From the NCBI GenBank assembly GCA_964580525.1, contig CAZOKN010000001.1, positions 62,001 through 126,000 on the forward strand: DNA of 64,000 nucleotides, given 5' to 3'. The DNA is from CAZOKN01 sp964580525 (GTDB lineage: Bacteria > Pseudomonadota > Alphaproteobacteria > Rickettsiales > UBA6187). The notes below the pieces were generated by a model, which was not told the origin of the DNA, did no database searches, and was given only the letters and a program-made list of their open reading frames with translations. Shown piece by piece: positions 51,965 to 60,913 of this stretch. The translations under genes were made by a program, and so were the position numbers. Within the stretch, counting starts at the first letter, position 1. Each line of letters opens with the position of its first letter.

Positions 51965-52330
51965 TTAATTAAACATTGGCTTATTAAACAACACGCCCTG
52001 GTTGTCAGGATTATCCTCGTCAGGATTGAATTTTGGATATTGATGTTGTCTCGAAGGTCTCACAGGTTGCTGATATGGCGCCGGATTGTCATCAGAAGAA
52101 TCATACACAGGATAGCTATATCTAATCTGCGGTTGCCTTTGAGGCGCGCTATTCTGATAGCGCTGATCGAAAGATTCAGGTGAATAATATTCTTTAGAAG
52201 CTTGGTCATACCTTCTTTTATATTCTAGTACATCTTCAAAAGAAAAAGTGCGCGTATCTTCCTTTACAAACCAGCTAGAACAGCCGGTTAGCATAATGAC
52301 AAAAAATAGAAATTTAATATTCTTATTCAT
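51965..52330 (-). CDS. Small lipoprotein, Pro/Gln/Tyr-rich
   Basis: The product (ATG 52330, 'MNKNIKFLFFVIMLTGC') has a clear lipoprotein signal with the lipidated Cys at residue 17. The mature ~105 residues include 'TFSFEDVLEYKRRYDQASKE' and then a low-complexity Pro/Gln/Tyr/Asp-rich tail that is probably disordered. I recognise no family. It is probably anchored in the outer membrane or at the inner-membrane face. It is monocistronic, convergent with the zinc-ribbon gene (13 bases apart) and divergent from pntAA. Confidence 0.7.
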   Translation of the reverse strand: MNKNIKFLFFVIMLTGCSSWFVKEDTRTFSFEDVLEYKRRYDQASKEYYSPESFDQRYQNSAPQRQPQIRYSYPVYDSSDDNPAPYQQPVRPSRQHQYPKFNPDEDNPDNQGVLFNKPMFN

Positions 52331-52570
52331 GATTGAAAAAACGCCCTTAGACAAACCTGAGGTTACTACCTACATAACTTCTGATTAATAATCCAGCTTT
52401 TTTTGCGTATAATATAATGAATTTTCAACATAGGAAAAATGTTGGAGTATTTTTTTAATGCTCAATTTTATAAATAAAAACATACTTACACTAATTTCTT
52501 GCATATCTTTTTGTTTTAGGTAGACTGCATGGCTTATGAAGTTTTTAAAACCCTCAGTTGAGTGTATGAG

Positions 52571-53710
52571 ATGAAACTTGCAGTCCTGAAAGATAAAACA
52601 GCAAATGAAACAAGAGTCGCCATAACCCCCGATACTGTAAAGGATTTTACCAATATCGGCGTGTCTGTTTATGTAGAAAAAGATGCCGGTGAAATGGCAG
52701 GTTTTTCTGACGATGCTTATAAGCAGGCAGGCGCTAAGATAGGTACTGAAGCAGATAAATTTCTGCAAGGAGTTGACGTTATTTTAACAGTGCAAGCTCC
52801 GCCGCCAGCAAGGATTTCTAAGATGCCTGAAGGCGCGATTTTAGTTGGTCTTTTAGCAGCAAATGACGAAGCATTAATCAAAAAATATGCTAATGGCAAA
52901 ATTTCTGCCTTCGCTATGGAATTTATACCTAGGATTACACGTGCACAAGGCATGGATGTGCTTTCTTCGCAAAGCAATCTCGCCGGTTATAAAGCAGTAA
53001 TAGACGGTGTTGCTCATTTTGGTAAAGTTCTACCTATGATGATGACAGCAGCGGGCAGCATAAAGCCTGCTAAGGTTTTGGTGCTTGGCGCGGGTGTTGC
53101 TGGTTTGCAAGCAATTGCAACTGCGAAAAGATTGGGCGCAATTGTTTCTGCATTTGACGTGCGTACAGTTGCAAAAGAGCAAGTGCAAAGCTTGGGTGCC
53201 ACTTTCGTTGAGGTTCCACAAGAGAAAAAAGAAGAAGGCGAAACCAAAGGTGGTTATGCCAAAGAAATGTCTGAAGAATATAAGAAAAAACAATCAGACT
53301 TAATTCACAAAACATTAAAAGAAAATGACATCGTGATTTGCACGGCGTTAATTCCGGGTAAAACTGCTCCGGTTTTAATCACTGAAAAAATGGTTAAAGA
53401 CATGAAGCAAGGCTCGGTGATTGTTGATTTGGCTGTTGCTAGCGGTGGTAACTGTGAAGTTTCCGAGCAAGGAAAAATTGTTAATAAGCATGGTGTTTCT
53501 ATAATTGGATACGATAACATGCCGGCGCGCGTGCCTTATGATGCCAGCAGATTATATTCAAAAAATCTATTTAATTTTGTTAGCCCAATGGTTAATAAGA
53601 AAATGGCGAAATTAAAAATAGATTTTGAAGACGAAATTATACAAGCATGTTTGTTGACACATGACGGAAAAATTGTACACCCAACTTTCAAAAAAGGTGA
53701 TTCAAAATGA
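52571..53710 (+). CDS. pntAA: NAD(P) transhydrogenase subunit alpha, part 1
   Basis: The proton-translocating transhydrogenase makes NADPH from NADH. PntAA is the soluble NAD(H)-binding domain I. The 379-residue protein (ATG 52571, 'MKLAVLKDKTANETRVAITPD') has 'EFIPRITRAQGMDVLSSQSNLAGYKAV' (read in parts), the NAD-binding 'VLVLGAGVAGLQAIATAKRLG' and 'VIVDLAVASGGNCE'. The alpha subunit is split into pntAA and pntAB, as in Rhodospirillum rubrum and other alphaproteobacteria. It overlaps pntAB by 4 bases. Confidence 0.95.
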   Translation: MKLAVLKDKTANETRVAITPDTVKDFTNIGVSVYVEKDAGEMAGFSDDAYKQAGAKIGTEADKFLQGVDVILTVQAPPPARISKMPEGAILVGLLAANDEALIKKYANGKISAFAMEFIPRITRAQGMDVLSSQSNLAGYKAVIDGVAHFGKVLPMMMTAAGSIKPAKVLVLGAGVAGLQAIATAKRLGAIVSAFDVRTVAKEQVQSLGATFVEVPQEKKEEGETKGGYAKEMSEEYKKKQSDLIHKTLKENDIVICTALIPGKTAPVLITEKMVKDMKQGSVIVDLAVASGGNCEVSEQGKIVNKHGVSIIGYDNMPARVPYDASRLYSKNLFNFVSPMVNKKMAKLKIDFEDEIIQACLLTHDGKIVHPTFKKGDSK

Positions 53711-54138
53711 CTGAAATCATAGAGCTAATTAAACAATCTAACGATGTTGCTGAAACTTCTGCGAAGCTTTCCAATCAAGCTGTTTCGCTTAGTGAAAGCA
53801 TTTTAAATTTAAATACGCAAATTCATCAAGCACAGCAGCAAGTGGCAGTAAATGGCGTTGATCCATTTGTTTTTGCTATTACTGTGTTTGTGTTGGCTTG
53901 TTTTGTTGGTTATTTTGTTGTTTGGAAAGTTACCCCAGCATTGCACACACCGCTTATGTCGGTCACAAATGCAATATCAAGTATTATAGTTATTGGCGCA
54001 ATTCTAGCGGTTGGTAAAACTGCAGTGGCGCTCTCTGGTAATTTAGGAATTGTGGCTATATTCATCGCTTCGATAAATATATTTGGCGGTTTTATAGTTA
54101 CACAGAGAATGCTAAGCATGTTTAAGAAAAAAGGATAA
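53707..54138 (+). CDS. pntAB: NAD(P) transhydrogenase subunit alpha, part 2 (membrane)
   Basis: PntAB forms part of the proton-conducting membrane domain II. The 143-residue protein has a soluble N-terminal segment and then three or four membrane helices: 'FVFAITVFVLACFVGYFVVW', then 'HTPLMSVTNAISSIIVIGAI' and 'GIVAIFIASINIFGGFIVTQRML'-type sequence. The 'TPLMSVTNAISS' motif is diagnostic. It overlaps pntAA by ATGA and precedes pntB by 4 bases. Confidence 0.94.
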   Translation: MTEIIELIKQSNDVAETSAKLSNQAVSLSESILNLNTQIHQAQQQVAVNGVDPFVFAITVFVLACFVGYFVVWKVTPALHTPLMSVTNAISSIIVIGAILAVGKTAVALSGNLGIVAIFIASINIFGGFIVTQRMLSMFKKKG

Positions 54139-54142
54139 CATC

Positions 54143-55548
54143 ATGAAAAATATATCCGAAATATTATATCTTATCGCCGCAGTCTGTTTCATTTTAGCTA
54201 TCAAAGGATTAGCTTCACCAAAATCAGCGCGCAGGGGTAACATACTTGGTATGATTGGTATGGTGATTGCTATCATAACAACGATTAAAGATTTCACGCT
54301 AGGCAATCAGGAATATATCCTCGGTGTTATATTGTTTGGTGGTGCTATAGGCGCATTCATCGCTTTAAAAATAAAAATGACAGCGATGCCGCAGCTTGTT
54401 GCAGCTTTCCACTCTTTAGTTGGTATGGCCGCGGTTTTGGTTGCTGGTTCAGCTTATTATTCTCCTGAATCTTTTAACATAGGCAGTGTTGGCAGCATTC
54501 ACCAAGCTAGCCTTGTTGAAATGAGTTTGGGTTTGGTTATCGGTGCTATTACATTTTCTGGTTCAATTATCGCTTTTGCAAAGTTGCAAGGAATAATGAG
54601 TGGCTCACCAATCAGGTTTAAAGGACAACACTTAGTTAATGCTTTGATTGCATTGGCAATAGTTTACCTCGGTGTGGAATTTTTCCAAACACAAAAACCT
54701 GAAACTTTCCAATATATGGCTCTGCTTTCTTTCCTCCTTGGTTTTATGATAATAATTCCAATTGGTGGCGCCGACATGCCGGTTGTGGTTTCAATGCTTA
54801 ACTCATATTCGGGCTGGGCAGCTGCGGGTATTGGTTTCACTTTGGGCAATAGTTTGTTGATTATAACTGGCGCAATTGTTGGTTCGAGCGGTGCAATTCT
54901 AAGTTATGTGATGTGCAAAGCGATGAATCGTTCGATCATCAACGTAATTTTCGGCGGCTTCGGTTCAACTGAAAATGCGATTGCTGGTTCTGCCGGCCAC
55001 GATATGAGCGCTGTTAAGAGCGGAAGTGGTGAAGATGCAGCGTTCATAATGCAAAATGCGCAATCAGTTATTATTGTTCCTGGTTATGGAATGGCCGTAT
55101 CGCAAGCACAGCATGCTGTCCGTGAAATGTCTGATTTATTGGCTAAAAGTGGTGTTAATGTTCGCTATGCAATTCACCCTGTGTTGCAGGTCGTATGCCA
55201 GGACATATGAACGTGTTGTTGGCTGAAGCTAATGTTCCTTATGATCAGGTTTTCGAACTTAGCGAAATAAACAGAGATTTCAGCAGCACTGACGTTGCTT
55301 TCGTAATTGGTGCCAACGATATTACTAACCCAGCTGCTAAAACTGATAAAGCCTCGCCAATTTATGGTATGCCAGTTCTTGACGTTGAAAAGGCAGGAAC
55401 TGTTCTGTTTGTGAAGCGTGGAATGGCGCCTGGTTATGCTGGTGTGCAGAATGAATTATTCTTCAAAAATAACACTATAATGTTATTCGGCGATGCTAAA
55501 GACATGACTGAAAGTATCGTAAAAGCGCTTGATGGTAGCGGACATTAG
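54143..55548 (+). pseudogene. pntB: NAD(P) transhydrogenase subunit beta, frameshifted
   Basis: PntB holds the rest of the membrane domain and the NADP(H)-binding domain III. The first frame (54143-55210) encodes about 345 normal residues, including 'PVVVSMLNSYSGWAAAGIGF' and 'IIVPGYGMAVSQAQHAV', up to 'YAIHPV'. The expected continuation 'AGRMPGHMNVLLAEANVPYD' is in another frame that runs to a normal end at 55548. The shift is at about 55181-55185, where GTGTTGCAGGT would be GTTGCAGGT in an intact gene, so two bases (GT) appear duplicated. Together the parts give the normal ~465 residues. The rest of the gene shows no decay, so a sequencing or assembly error is as likely as a real, recent mutation. 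Confidence 0.85.
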
Positions 55549-55556
55549 GATTTAGT

Positions 55557-56258
55557 TTATTCAGGCACATCAATTAGCAGAACTTCGCTATCCTTGAGGG
55601 CATTGATTTTTATGTTTTGATTTTCGGTTATTTCTGCTGAATCACCGCGCGACAATGATTTGCCATTAATTTCTATTTCGCCTTCTGAAACAAGAAGATA
55701 GCCGAGATTTTTAATTTTTTGGTTAATATTGTTGTTCTGTTTGATTCTGCCGCCGAAAATAGCAGCATCCTGGTTTATATATAAAACTTTTTTGTCTTTG
55801 TCTTCCTCGCGTCCGGAAACTAACAAACGTAGTTCGTCATCACAAAAATCTTTTGGAAACGTAATTGCATCCCATCGTGGCTCTACTGATTTTTTATTTG
55901 GCTCTATCCAAATTTGAAAAAGGTTTGTGTCTATATTTTCAAGATTATGTTCTGAATGATAAATTCCACTACCAGCACTCATAACCTGAACATCTCCTGC
56001 CTCAGTGCGTCCTCTGTTGCCCTGGCTATCTTCGTGTGTGATAGCTCCTTTGCGTACATAAGTAATAATTTCCATATCGCGATGAGGGTGTGTACCAAAA
56101 CCAGTACCTGCTTTTATTATATCGTCATTTATAACGCGTAAGCATCCAAATCCCATACGTTCAGGATTGTAATACGAAGAAAAGCTAAAGTGGTATCTAG
56201 CATCTAGCCAATCAATCGTATGGCGGCCAAGTTCGCTGTATTTATTTATTTTTATCAT
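55557..56258 (-). CDS. Pirin-family protein
   Basis: Pirins are bicupin metalloproteins; some bacterial members (YhhW) cleave quercetin and others act as redox-related regulators. The 233-residue protein has the N-terminal cupin metal motif 'FGTHPHRDMEIITYVRKGAITHEDSQGN' (His-x-His and His/Glu ligands, read in parts), 'GDVQVMSAGSGIYHSEHN' and a degenerate C-terminal cupin. The size and motifs match the YhhW type. It is convergent with pntB (8 bases apart) and 36 bases downstream of lptC on the minus strand. The substrate is unknown. Confidence 0.9.
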   Translation of the reverse strand: MIKINKYSELGRHTIDWLDARYHFSFSSYYNPERMGFGCLRVINDDIIKAGTGFGTHPHRDMEIITYVRKGAITHEDSQGNRGRTEAGDVQVMSAGSGIYHSEHNLENIDTNLFQIWIEPNKKSVEPRWDAITFPKDFCDDELRLLVSGREEDKDKKVLYINQDAAIFGGRIKQNNNINQKIKNLGYLLVSEGEIEINGKSLSRGDSAEITENQNIKINALKDSEVLLIDVPE

Positions 56259-56294
56259 ACTCTTTCAACATTAATTGATATTATAATTTCCAAA

Positions 56295-56951
56295 TTAGGA
56301 ATTATTATTATGGTATAAAACCAGTTTAACTTTGCCTTTAAAGGTTACTTTGTCGCCACGTTCTTCAACAAAAAACTGTTCGGCATAAATTTTGCCACTC
56401 GGACCCTTGCCGGTTATTGGGGCGATGCTATAAGCGGCATTATCCTTAATATCTATGTGTATCCCATCAGTTCTGAATTCATATCCGTCATGAATAAAAA
56501 TATTCACTGCGCCAACAATATCTAGAATTTCATTTTTATGCGAAAGTATTCCTTTATCTGCAACAAGTGCTAACCATGTACCATCTTTCAATGTCATGTC
56601 GGCATTCAGATTGTTGAGAGTTACGTTATCATCTTTATCTTTCACTGCATAATCAGCGGTAATGTTATAAAGTTGATCATCTTTATCAGCACCCTGAAAT
56701 TTAGGATTCATCATTTTTGGAGATTCCGCAATATCACCGCCAGAGATTGAAGTGAAAGTCACTCGAAAATTATTATGTACTGGATTAAGCATTGGTAAAA
56801 ATATCAGTAGCAATACCAATGCTCCTGCTAGAAACAAAAAGATAAACTTGGTTAAAGATACCATTCGGGTATAGCCAATAACAGGCTCGAGCTTTAGGCT
56901 GAAGCTTTTTTTCAGTAGAGATAAAAATTGATCTGGCGTTTTCTTTGCCAC
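56295..56951 (-). CDS. lptC: LPS export ABC transporter periplasmic protein LptC
   Basis: LptC links the LptB2FG transporter to the periplasmic bridge that carries LPS to the outer membrane. The 218-residue protein has one N-terminal membrane anchor (about 33-54, 'FIFLFLAGALVLLLIFLPML') and a beta-jellyroll domain with 'NPKFQGADKDDQLYNITADYA', 'LNADMTLKDGTWLALVADKG' and a final 'GDKVTFKGKVKLVL'. The usual lptA and lptB partners do not follow; a pirin gene does instead. With kdsA this supports LPS biogenesis. Confidence 0.82.
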   Translation of the reverse strand: MAKKTPDQFLSLLKKSFSLKLEPVIGYTRMVSLTKFIFLFLAGALVLLLIFLPMLNPVHNNFRVTFTSISGGDIAESPKMMNPKFQGADKDDQLYNITADYAVKDKDDNVTLNNLNADMTLKDGTWLALVADKGILSHKNEILDIVGAVNIFIHDGYEFRTDGIHIDIKDNAAYSIAPITGKGPSGKIYAEQFFVEERGDKVTFKGKVKLVLYHNNNS

Positions 56952-57166
56952 TTCTGTTTCCCAGATTGTAGTTTGTTAGTGTTTTAAACGACAAAAGCCA
57001 TTTTATAAAGGGAAATTTGCTAAAATTGTATTTGTCCTTAATTTCTCAACTATTTACTTATTTTGAACCTTTTTTCATTGTTTTGTAAAAAAGACTTCAT
57101 TATTAAGCATAATTTATATATTTTGTACGACCTTGGATTTTTAATTATATTTTAGGTGCAGAAATT

Positions 57167-58570
57167 TTGTTAGATAAATTAAAACCAGTAGTTATTTCGG
57201 GTAAGGAAGTTCTTCCGATAGTCGAAGGCGGCAAGGGTGTCGCTGTTTCCAATGGCAAATCATCTGGTGCTTTTGCGGCCAGTGGCGCTGTGGGAACATT
57301 CTCGGGAGTTAATGCCGATAGATATGATTCAGAAGGGAATGTTCTGCCTGTGATATATAAAGGCAGCACAAGGCGCGAAAAGCATGAAGAGCTTGTGCAA
57401 ATGGGAATTGATGGTGGTATAGCTCAGGCAAAAATTGCGCATGAAATGTCGAACGGCCAGGGGCGTATACACGTTAACGTGCTTTGGGAAATGGGCGGCG
57501 CGCAGCGTGTTTTGGAGGGAATATTAACTGGTGCCAAAGGCATGGTACATGGCGTTACCTGCGGTGCGGGAATGCCTTACAAACTTTCAGAAATAGCTGA
57601 AAAATATAATGTTTATTATTATCCTATCGTTTCATCCATGCGCGCACTGCGTGCACTTTGGAAACGTGCTTATCACAAAAGGCCGGATTTGCTTGGCGCC
57701 GTTGTTTATGAAGATCCTTGGTTGGCTGGTGGCCATAATGGTTTGTCTAACGGGGAGGATCCAAAAAGGCCGGAAGATCCATATCCGCGCGTTGCTGAAA
57801 TCAGAAAATTCATGAATGAAGTGGGTTTGAACAACACTCCGATTGTTATGGCGGGTGGTGTTTGGTTTTTGAAAGATTGGGCGCATTGGCTTGATAATCC
57901 TGAAATTGGGCCGGTAGCATTCCAATTTGGTACAAGGCCGATATTAACTCAGGAAAGCCCGGTGCCTGATGCCTGGAAAAAACGCCTGATGACTTTGCAG
58001 CCTGGCGATGTATCGCTTAACAGATTCAGCCCTACAGGTTTTTATTCTTCAGCTGTGCGTAATAAATTTTTGCGCGGGCTTGAAGGCCGCCATGTGCGCC
58101 AGATTCCTTATGCTTCCGAGCCAGAAGGTGTGCTGACTGAAGCTTTGCCTATTGGTCCGAGAAAAAGACCGGTTTATGTTGAATTGCAAGACAAAGATCG
58201 TGCTGAGAAATGGATTTTGGAAGGCTATGTTGATGCTCTTAAAACGCCTGATTCGACACTAAGTTTCGTCGGAAAAGAAGAAGCCGAGCAGATTCACCTT
58301 GATCAGGTGAATTGCATGGGTTGCCTGAGCCATTGTGGATTCAGCAACTGGAAAGATCATGATGATTTTACTACTGGCAAGAAAGCTGACCCACGTAGTT
58401 TCTGCATCCAAAAAACATTGCAGGATATCGCGCATGATGTTGGTAACATAGAAGATCAATTGATGTTTGCTGGGCATAATGCGTTTAAATTCGCTCAAGA
58501 TCCGTTCTATAAAGGTGATTTCGTCCCGACTGTTAAACAGTTGGTGGATAGGATAATGACAGGAGAGTAG
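57167..58570 (+). CDS. Nitronate monooxygenase-like FMN enzyme with C-terminal Cys cluster
   Basis: The protein belongs to the NMO/2-nitropropane dioxygenase superfamily of FMN TIM-barrel oxidoreductases. Visible are 'GKSSGAFAASGAVGTFSGVN', 'QGRIHVNVLW', 'VHGVTCGAGMPYKL', 'LWKRAYHKRPDLLGAVVYED', 'AGGHNG' and 'VMAGGVWFLKD', with 'VAFQFGTRPILTQES'. At 467 residues it is longer than typical NMOs (~320-350). The extra C-terminal ~110 residues hold 'VNCMGCLSHCGFSNW' (C-x2-C-x3-C) and a further Cys ('RSFCIQK'), which could bind an iron-sulfur cluster. The start is TTG 57167, with AGGTG about 10 bases upstream. It is monocistronic and its substrate is unknown. Confidence 0.85.
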   Translation: MLDKLKPVVISGKEVLPIVEGGKGVAVSNGKSSGAFAASGAVGTFSGVNADRYDSEGNVLPVIYKGSTRREKHEELVQMGIDGGIAQAKIAHEMSNGQGRIHVNVLWEMGGAQRVLEGILTGAKGMVHGVTCGAGMPYKLSEIAEKYNVYYYPIVSSMRALRALWKRAYHKRPDLLGAVVYEDPWLAGGHNGLSNGEDPKRPEDPYPRVAEIRKFMNEVGLNNTPIVMAGGVWFLKDWAHWLDNPEIGPVAFQFGTRPILTQESPVPDAWKKRLMTLQPGDVSLNRFSPTGFYSSAVRNKFLRGLEGRHVRQIPYASEPEGVLTEALPIGPRKRPVYVELQDKDRAEKWILEGYVDALKTPDSTLSFVGKEEAEQIHLDQVNCMGCLSHCGFSNWKDHDDFTTGKKADPRSFCIQKTLQDIAHDVGNIEDQLMFAGHNAFKFAQDPFYKGDFVPTVKQLVDRIMTGE

Positions 58571-58588
58571 GCTTTTTATATTTGATTT

Positions 58589-59268
58589 CTAATCAAAATA
58601 AAGACCTATACTGAAAAAGACAGCAGATGAATCTCCGTCAGTTTCTGCGCTGATTCGGTAATCTGTGTTTCTTGTTAGATTTTGGGAAAATTCTGCTTTG
58701 TAAAGTTCGTCGGCATAGCCATCCTGAGTGTTATAGGAAATCTTAGTTGAAAGTCCAACGACAGAATTTTTTGAAGTCCTGAGTATAGTTCCAATATCTG
58801 TTATTTCTGTAAGGAAAGTATCTCTATATTTTTCAGGAGTATGTAGCCGTAATCCTGTCAGGAAATATAGTAGAATTTTATCGTTCAAACGTTCTGTTTT
58901 TCCTATTTTTCCTTCCACTCCTGCTGTTTCGCAATCATTGCATAAATTATTTCTTTCTGAATAATCAGCTTTCATTTGCCAGGAGAATTTTTTTGTTAAA
59001 CCTATAGGAAGTGGATTGGTATCAAGGCTCAACACTTCTGCGATTACAGCTTTTGAAATTTTTGCTTCTCCGTTATTTTCTTTTACCTCAAAATCACCCA
59101 TAAAAAACTGTGAAAATTCTTGCCCAGAAGTTGGGATATTTAAAATATCGTTGTTTGTGCCTCGATAACCTATTTTGGTAAAAGTATGATCTCCGGATTT
59201 ACCATAGCTTACCCTTACCACTGACGCAGGCTTTGATTTTGAGGGTGATTCAGGAATTTCTACTCCAC
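58589..59268 (-). pseudogene. Probable C-terminal remnant of a DUF4105/Lnb-type membrane-associated protein
   Basis: The readable frame encodes about 215 residues starting around 'PASVVRVSYGKSGDHTFTKI' and ending 'TDYRISAETDGDSSAVFFSIGLYFD' (read in parts). The pattern (Y-R-G-T-N-N-D-I-L, F-S-W-Q-M, then alternating beta strands ending in an aromatic) resembles the C-terminal beta domain that follows the DUF4105 domain. The N-terminal two-thirds expected of such a protein is absent. The frame begins inside the end of the SH3 gene with no good ATG; GTG 59221 is the first plausible start. I read it as a 5'-deleted remnant, but a coupled small ORF is possible. Confidence 0.45.
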
Positions 59269-59748
59269 AACCTCTGAACTTGAAACACCCCAAAGGTATT
59301 TTTCTTCTATCCAGCCTTTTTTGTCTTCTAGGCTGATTTTGCACCAGTCGTTTTTGCACTGCATAAGATTTGCCACTACGCCGTTTTCAGCTTTTAAAAT
59401 TACAGCGGAGCTTGTAATAGGCAAAGCGTATATTTCCTGAGTTTTTTTGGAATTTACAATAACGTTTCGGTTCAAAGTGAGCAGGCTTTCGTGTATCCAG
59501 CCAACTTCGCCGCTTATATCGTTTATTTTACGCCAACGCTCAAATGTTGCAGTAACTTCAACTGGCCAGCTGCCGCGTTTGTAGATCCATTGTATTGGAT
59601 ACCTAACGCTTGGGCCTGTGCGGATGTGCGCATCTTCTGATCTTATAGAAGCAAAATAAGGAATTTTTCTTGGTGGCGCAGAAAAGGCAGCAGAACTGCT
59701 TAACAGTGCAAAGGCATAAATAAATGTTAATAATATCCTGTGCTTCAT
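59260..59748 (-). CDS. Exported SH3-domain protein
   Basis: The 162-residue protein has a signal peptide ('ILLTFIYAFALLSSSAAFS') and two bacterial SH3-like segments. The first (about 35-95) is 'YFASIRSEDAHIRTGPSVRYPIQWIYKRG' (read in parts) with 'WRKINDISGEVGWIHESLL'. The second (about 105-160) has 'LMQCKNDWCKISLEDKKGWIEEKYLWGV'-type sequence. This matches the alphaproteobacterial exported SH3 family (DUF1058-like), thought to bind peptidoglycan. It is complete; the remnant gene listed above starts at its stop. It is divergent from hemB. Confidence 0.85.
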   Translation of the reverse strand: MKHRILLTFIYAFALLSSSAAFSAPPRKIPYFASIRSEDAHIRTGPSVRYPIQWIYKRGSWPVEVTATFERWRKINDISGEVGWIHESLLTLNRNVIVNSKKTQEIYALPITSSAVILKAENGVVANLMQCKNDWCKISLEDKKGWIEEKYLWGVSSSEVVE

Positions 59749-59830
59749 AAAAAAATCTTTATAATTTTAAAAAATATTCAGAAGAGGAGTCTAATTTTCT
59801 AATTGCCGTCTTACTAATTTTACTATTTAA

Positions 59831-59854
59831 GCAAATAAGCTAGTATGCTATATA
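59831..59854. repeat. Octamer-phased repeat (copy E), short
   Basis: Three adjacent octamers (GCAAATAA, GCTAGTAT, GCTATATA) in the same phase and orientation as copy B, located upstream of hemB. Confidence 0.5.
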
Positions 59855-59887
59855 CATTAAATCTATTCTAATATTAAGAGTTATTTT

Positions 59888-60871
59888 ATGTTTGGTAATT
59901 TTCCCGGAACAAGATTGCGGCGTAACCGTACTGACGAATGGATGCGCAGGTTGGTATCAGAAAATGCTGTTTCGGCTAGCGATTTAGTATTGCCATTATT
60001 TGTTCAAGAAGGAAAAAACGAAAGGACGCCTATAAAATCTATGCCGGGCGTTGAAAGGCTTTCTGCTGATTTGATTATTGAAAGAGCCTTGCAAGCAAAG
60101 GGATTGGGAATTCCTGCTGTTGCACTTTTTCCTGTTGTTCCTGCTGAGAAAAAAACTGAAAAAGCTCAAGAAGCTTATAATTCTGGTAATTTAATTTGCC
60201 GTACTGTGGAATTACTTAAAAGCAAAGTGCCTGATATTGGCGTGATATCCGATGTTGCGCTTGATCCATATACTAGTCATGGTCAGGATGGTTTGGTAAA
60301 AAATGGTTATGTAGTTAATGACGAAACTGTAGAAGTTTTATGTAAACAATCGGTTGCATTGGCTAATGCTGGTTGTGATATCGTTGCGCCGTCCGACATG
60401 ATGGATGGACGTGTTGGCGCTGTGCGTTCTGCTTTAGACGCTAAAAAATATCAAAATGTAAAAATATTGGCTTATTCTGCCAAATATGCTTCAGGTTTCT
60501 ATGGACCATTCAGAGATGCTGTTGGTTCAGCGGCAAATCTTGGCAAGGCAGATAAAAAAACTTATCAAATGAATCCTGCCAATTCCGATGAGGCTTTGCG
60601 TGAAGTTGCGCTCGATATTGCTGAAGGGGCAGACATGGTTATGGTGAAACCGGGAATGCCTTATCTTGATGTTATTCGCCGCGTAAAAGATAACTTTAAT
60701 ATCCCTGTTTGTGCTTATCAAGTGAGTGGTGAATATGCCATGATAAAGGCTGCTGCGCAAAATGGTTGGCTGGATGAAAAGGCTGCATTTATGGAATCTA
60801 TGCTGGCGTTTAAAAGGGCAGGGGCTTCATTTGTTTTCACTTATGCCGCGATTGATATAGCCAAGGCATAA
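59888..60871 (+). CDS. hemB: Delta-aminolevulinic acid dehydratase (porphobilinogen synthase)
   Basis: HemB condenses two aminolevulinate molecules to porphobilinogen in heme synthesis. The 327-residue protein begins 'FPGTRLRRNRTDEWMRRLV', has 'ISDVALDPYTSHGQDG' (the Cys-less, magnesium-type metal site usual in alphaproteobacteria), the first active-site Lys in 'ILAYSAKYASGFYGPFRDA' and the second in 'MVMVKPGMPYLDVIR'. The usual HGHDG reads HGQDG here. It is followed 42 bases later by the SCO1 gene. Confidence 0.97.
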   Translation: MFGNFPGTRLRRNRTDEWMRRLVSENAVSASDLVLPLFVQEGKNERTPIKSMPGVERLSADLIIERALQAKGLGIPAVALFPVVPAEKKTEKAQEAYNSGNLICRTVELLKSKVPDIGVISDVALDPYTSHGQDGLVKNGYVVNDETVEVLCKQSVALANAGCDIVAPSDMMDGRVGAVRSALDAKKYQNVKILAYSAKYASGFYGPFRDAVGSAANLGKADKKTYQMNPANSDEALREVALDIAEGADMVMVKPGMPYLDVIRRVKDNFNIPVCAYQVSGEYAMIKAAAQNGWLDEKAAFMESMLAFKRAGASFVFTYAAIDIAKA

Positions 60872-60913
60872 CAATTTTTCCAAAAATTTGCTAAATAAGC
60901 CAAAGGAGGCTAA

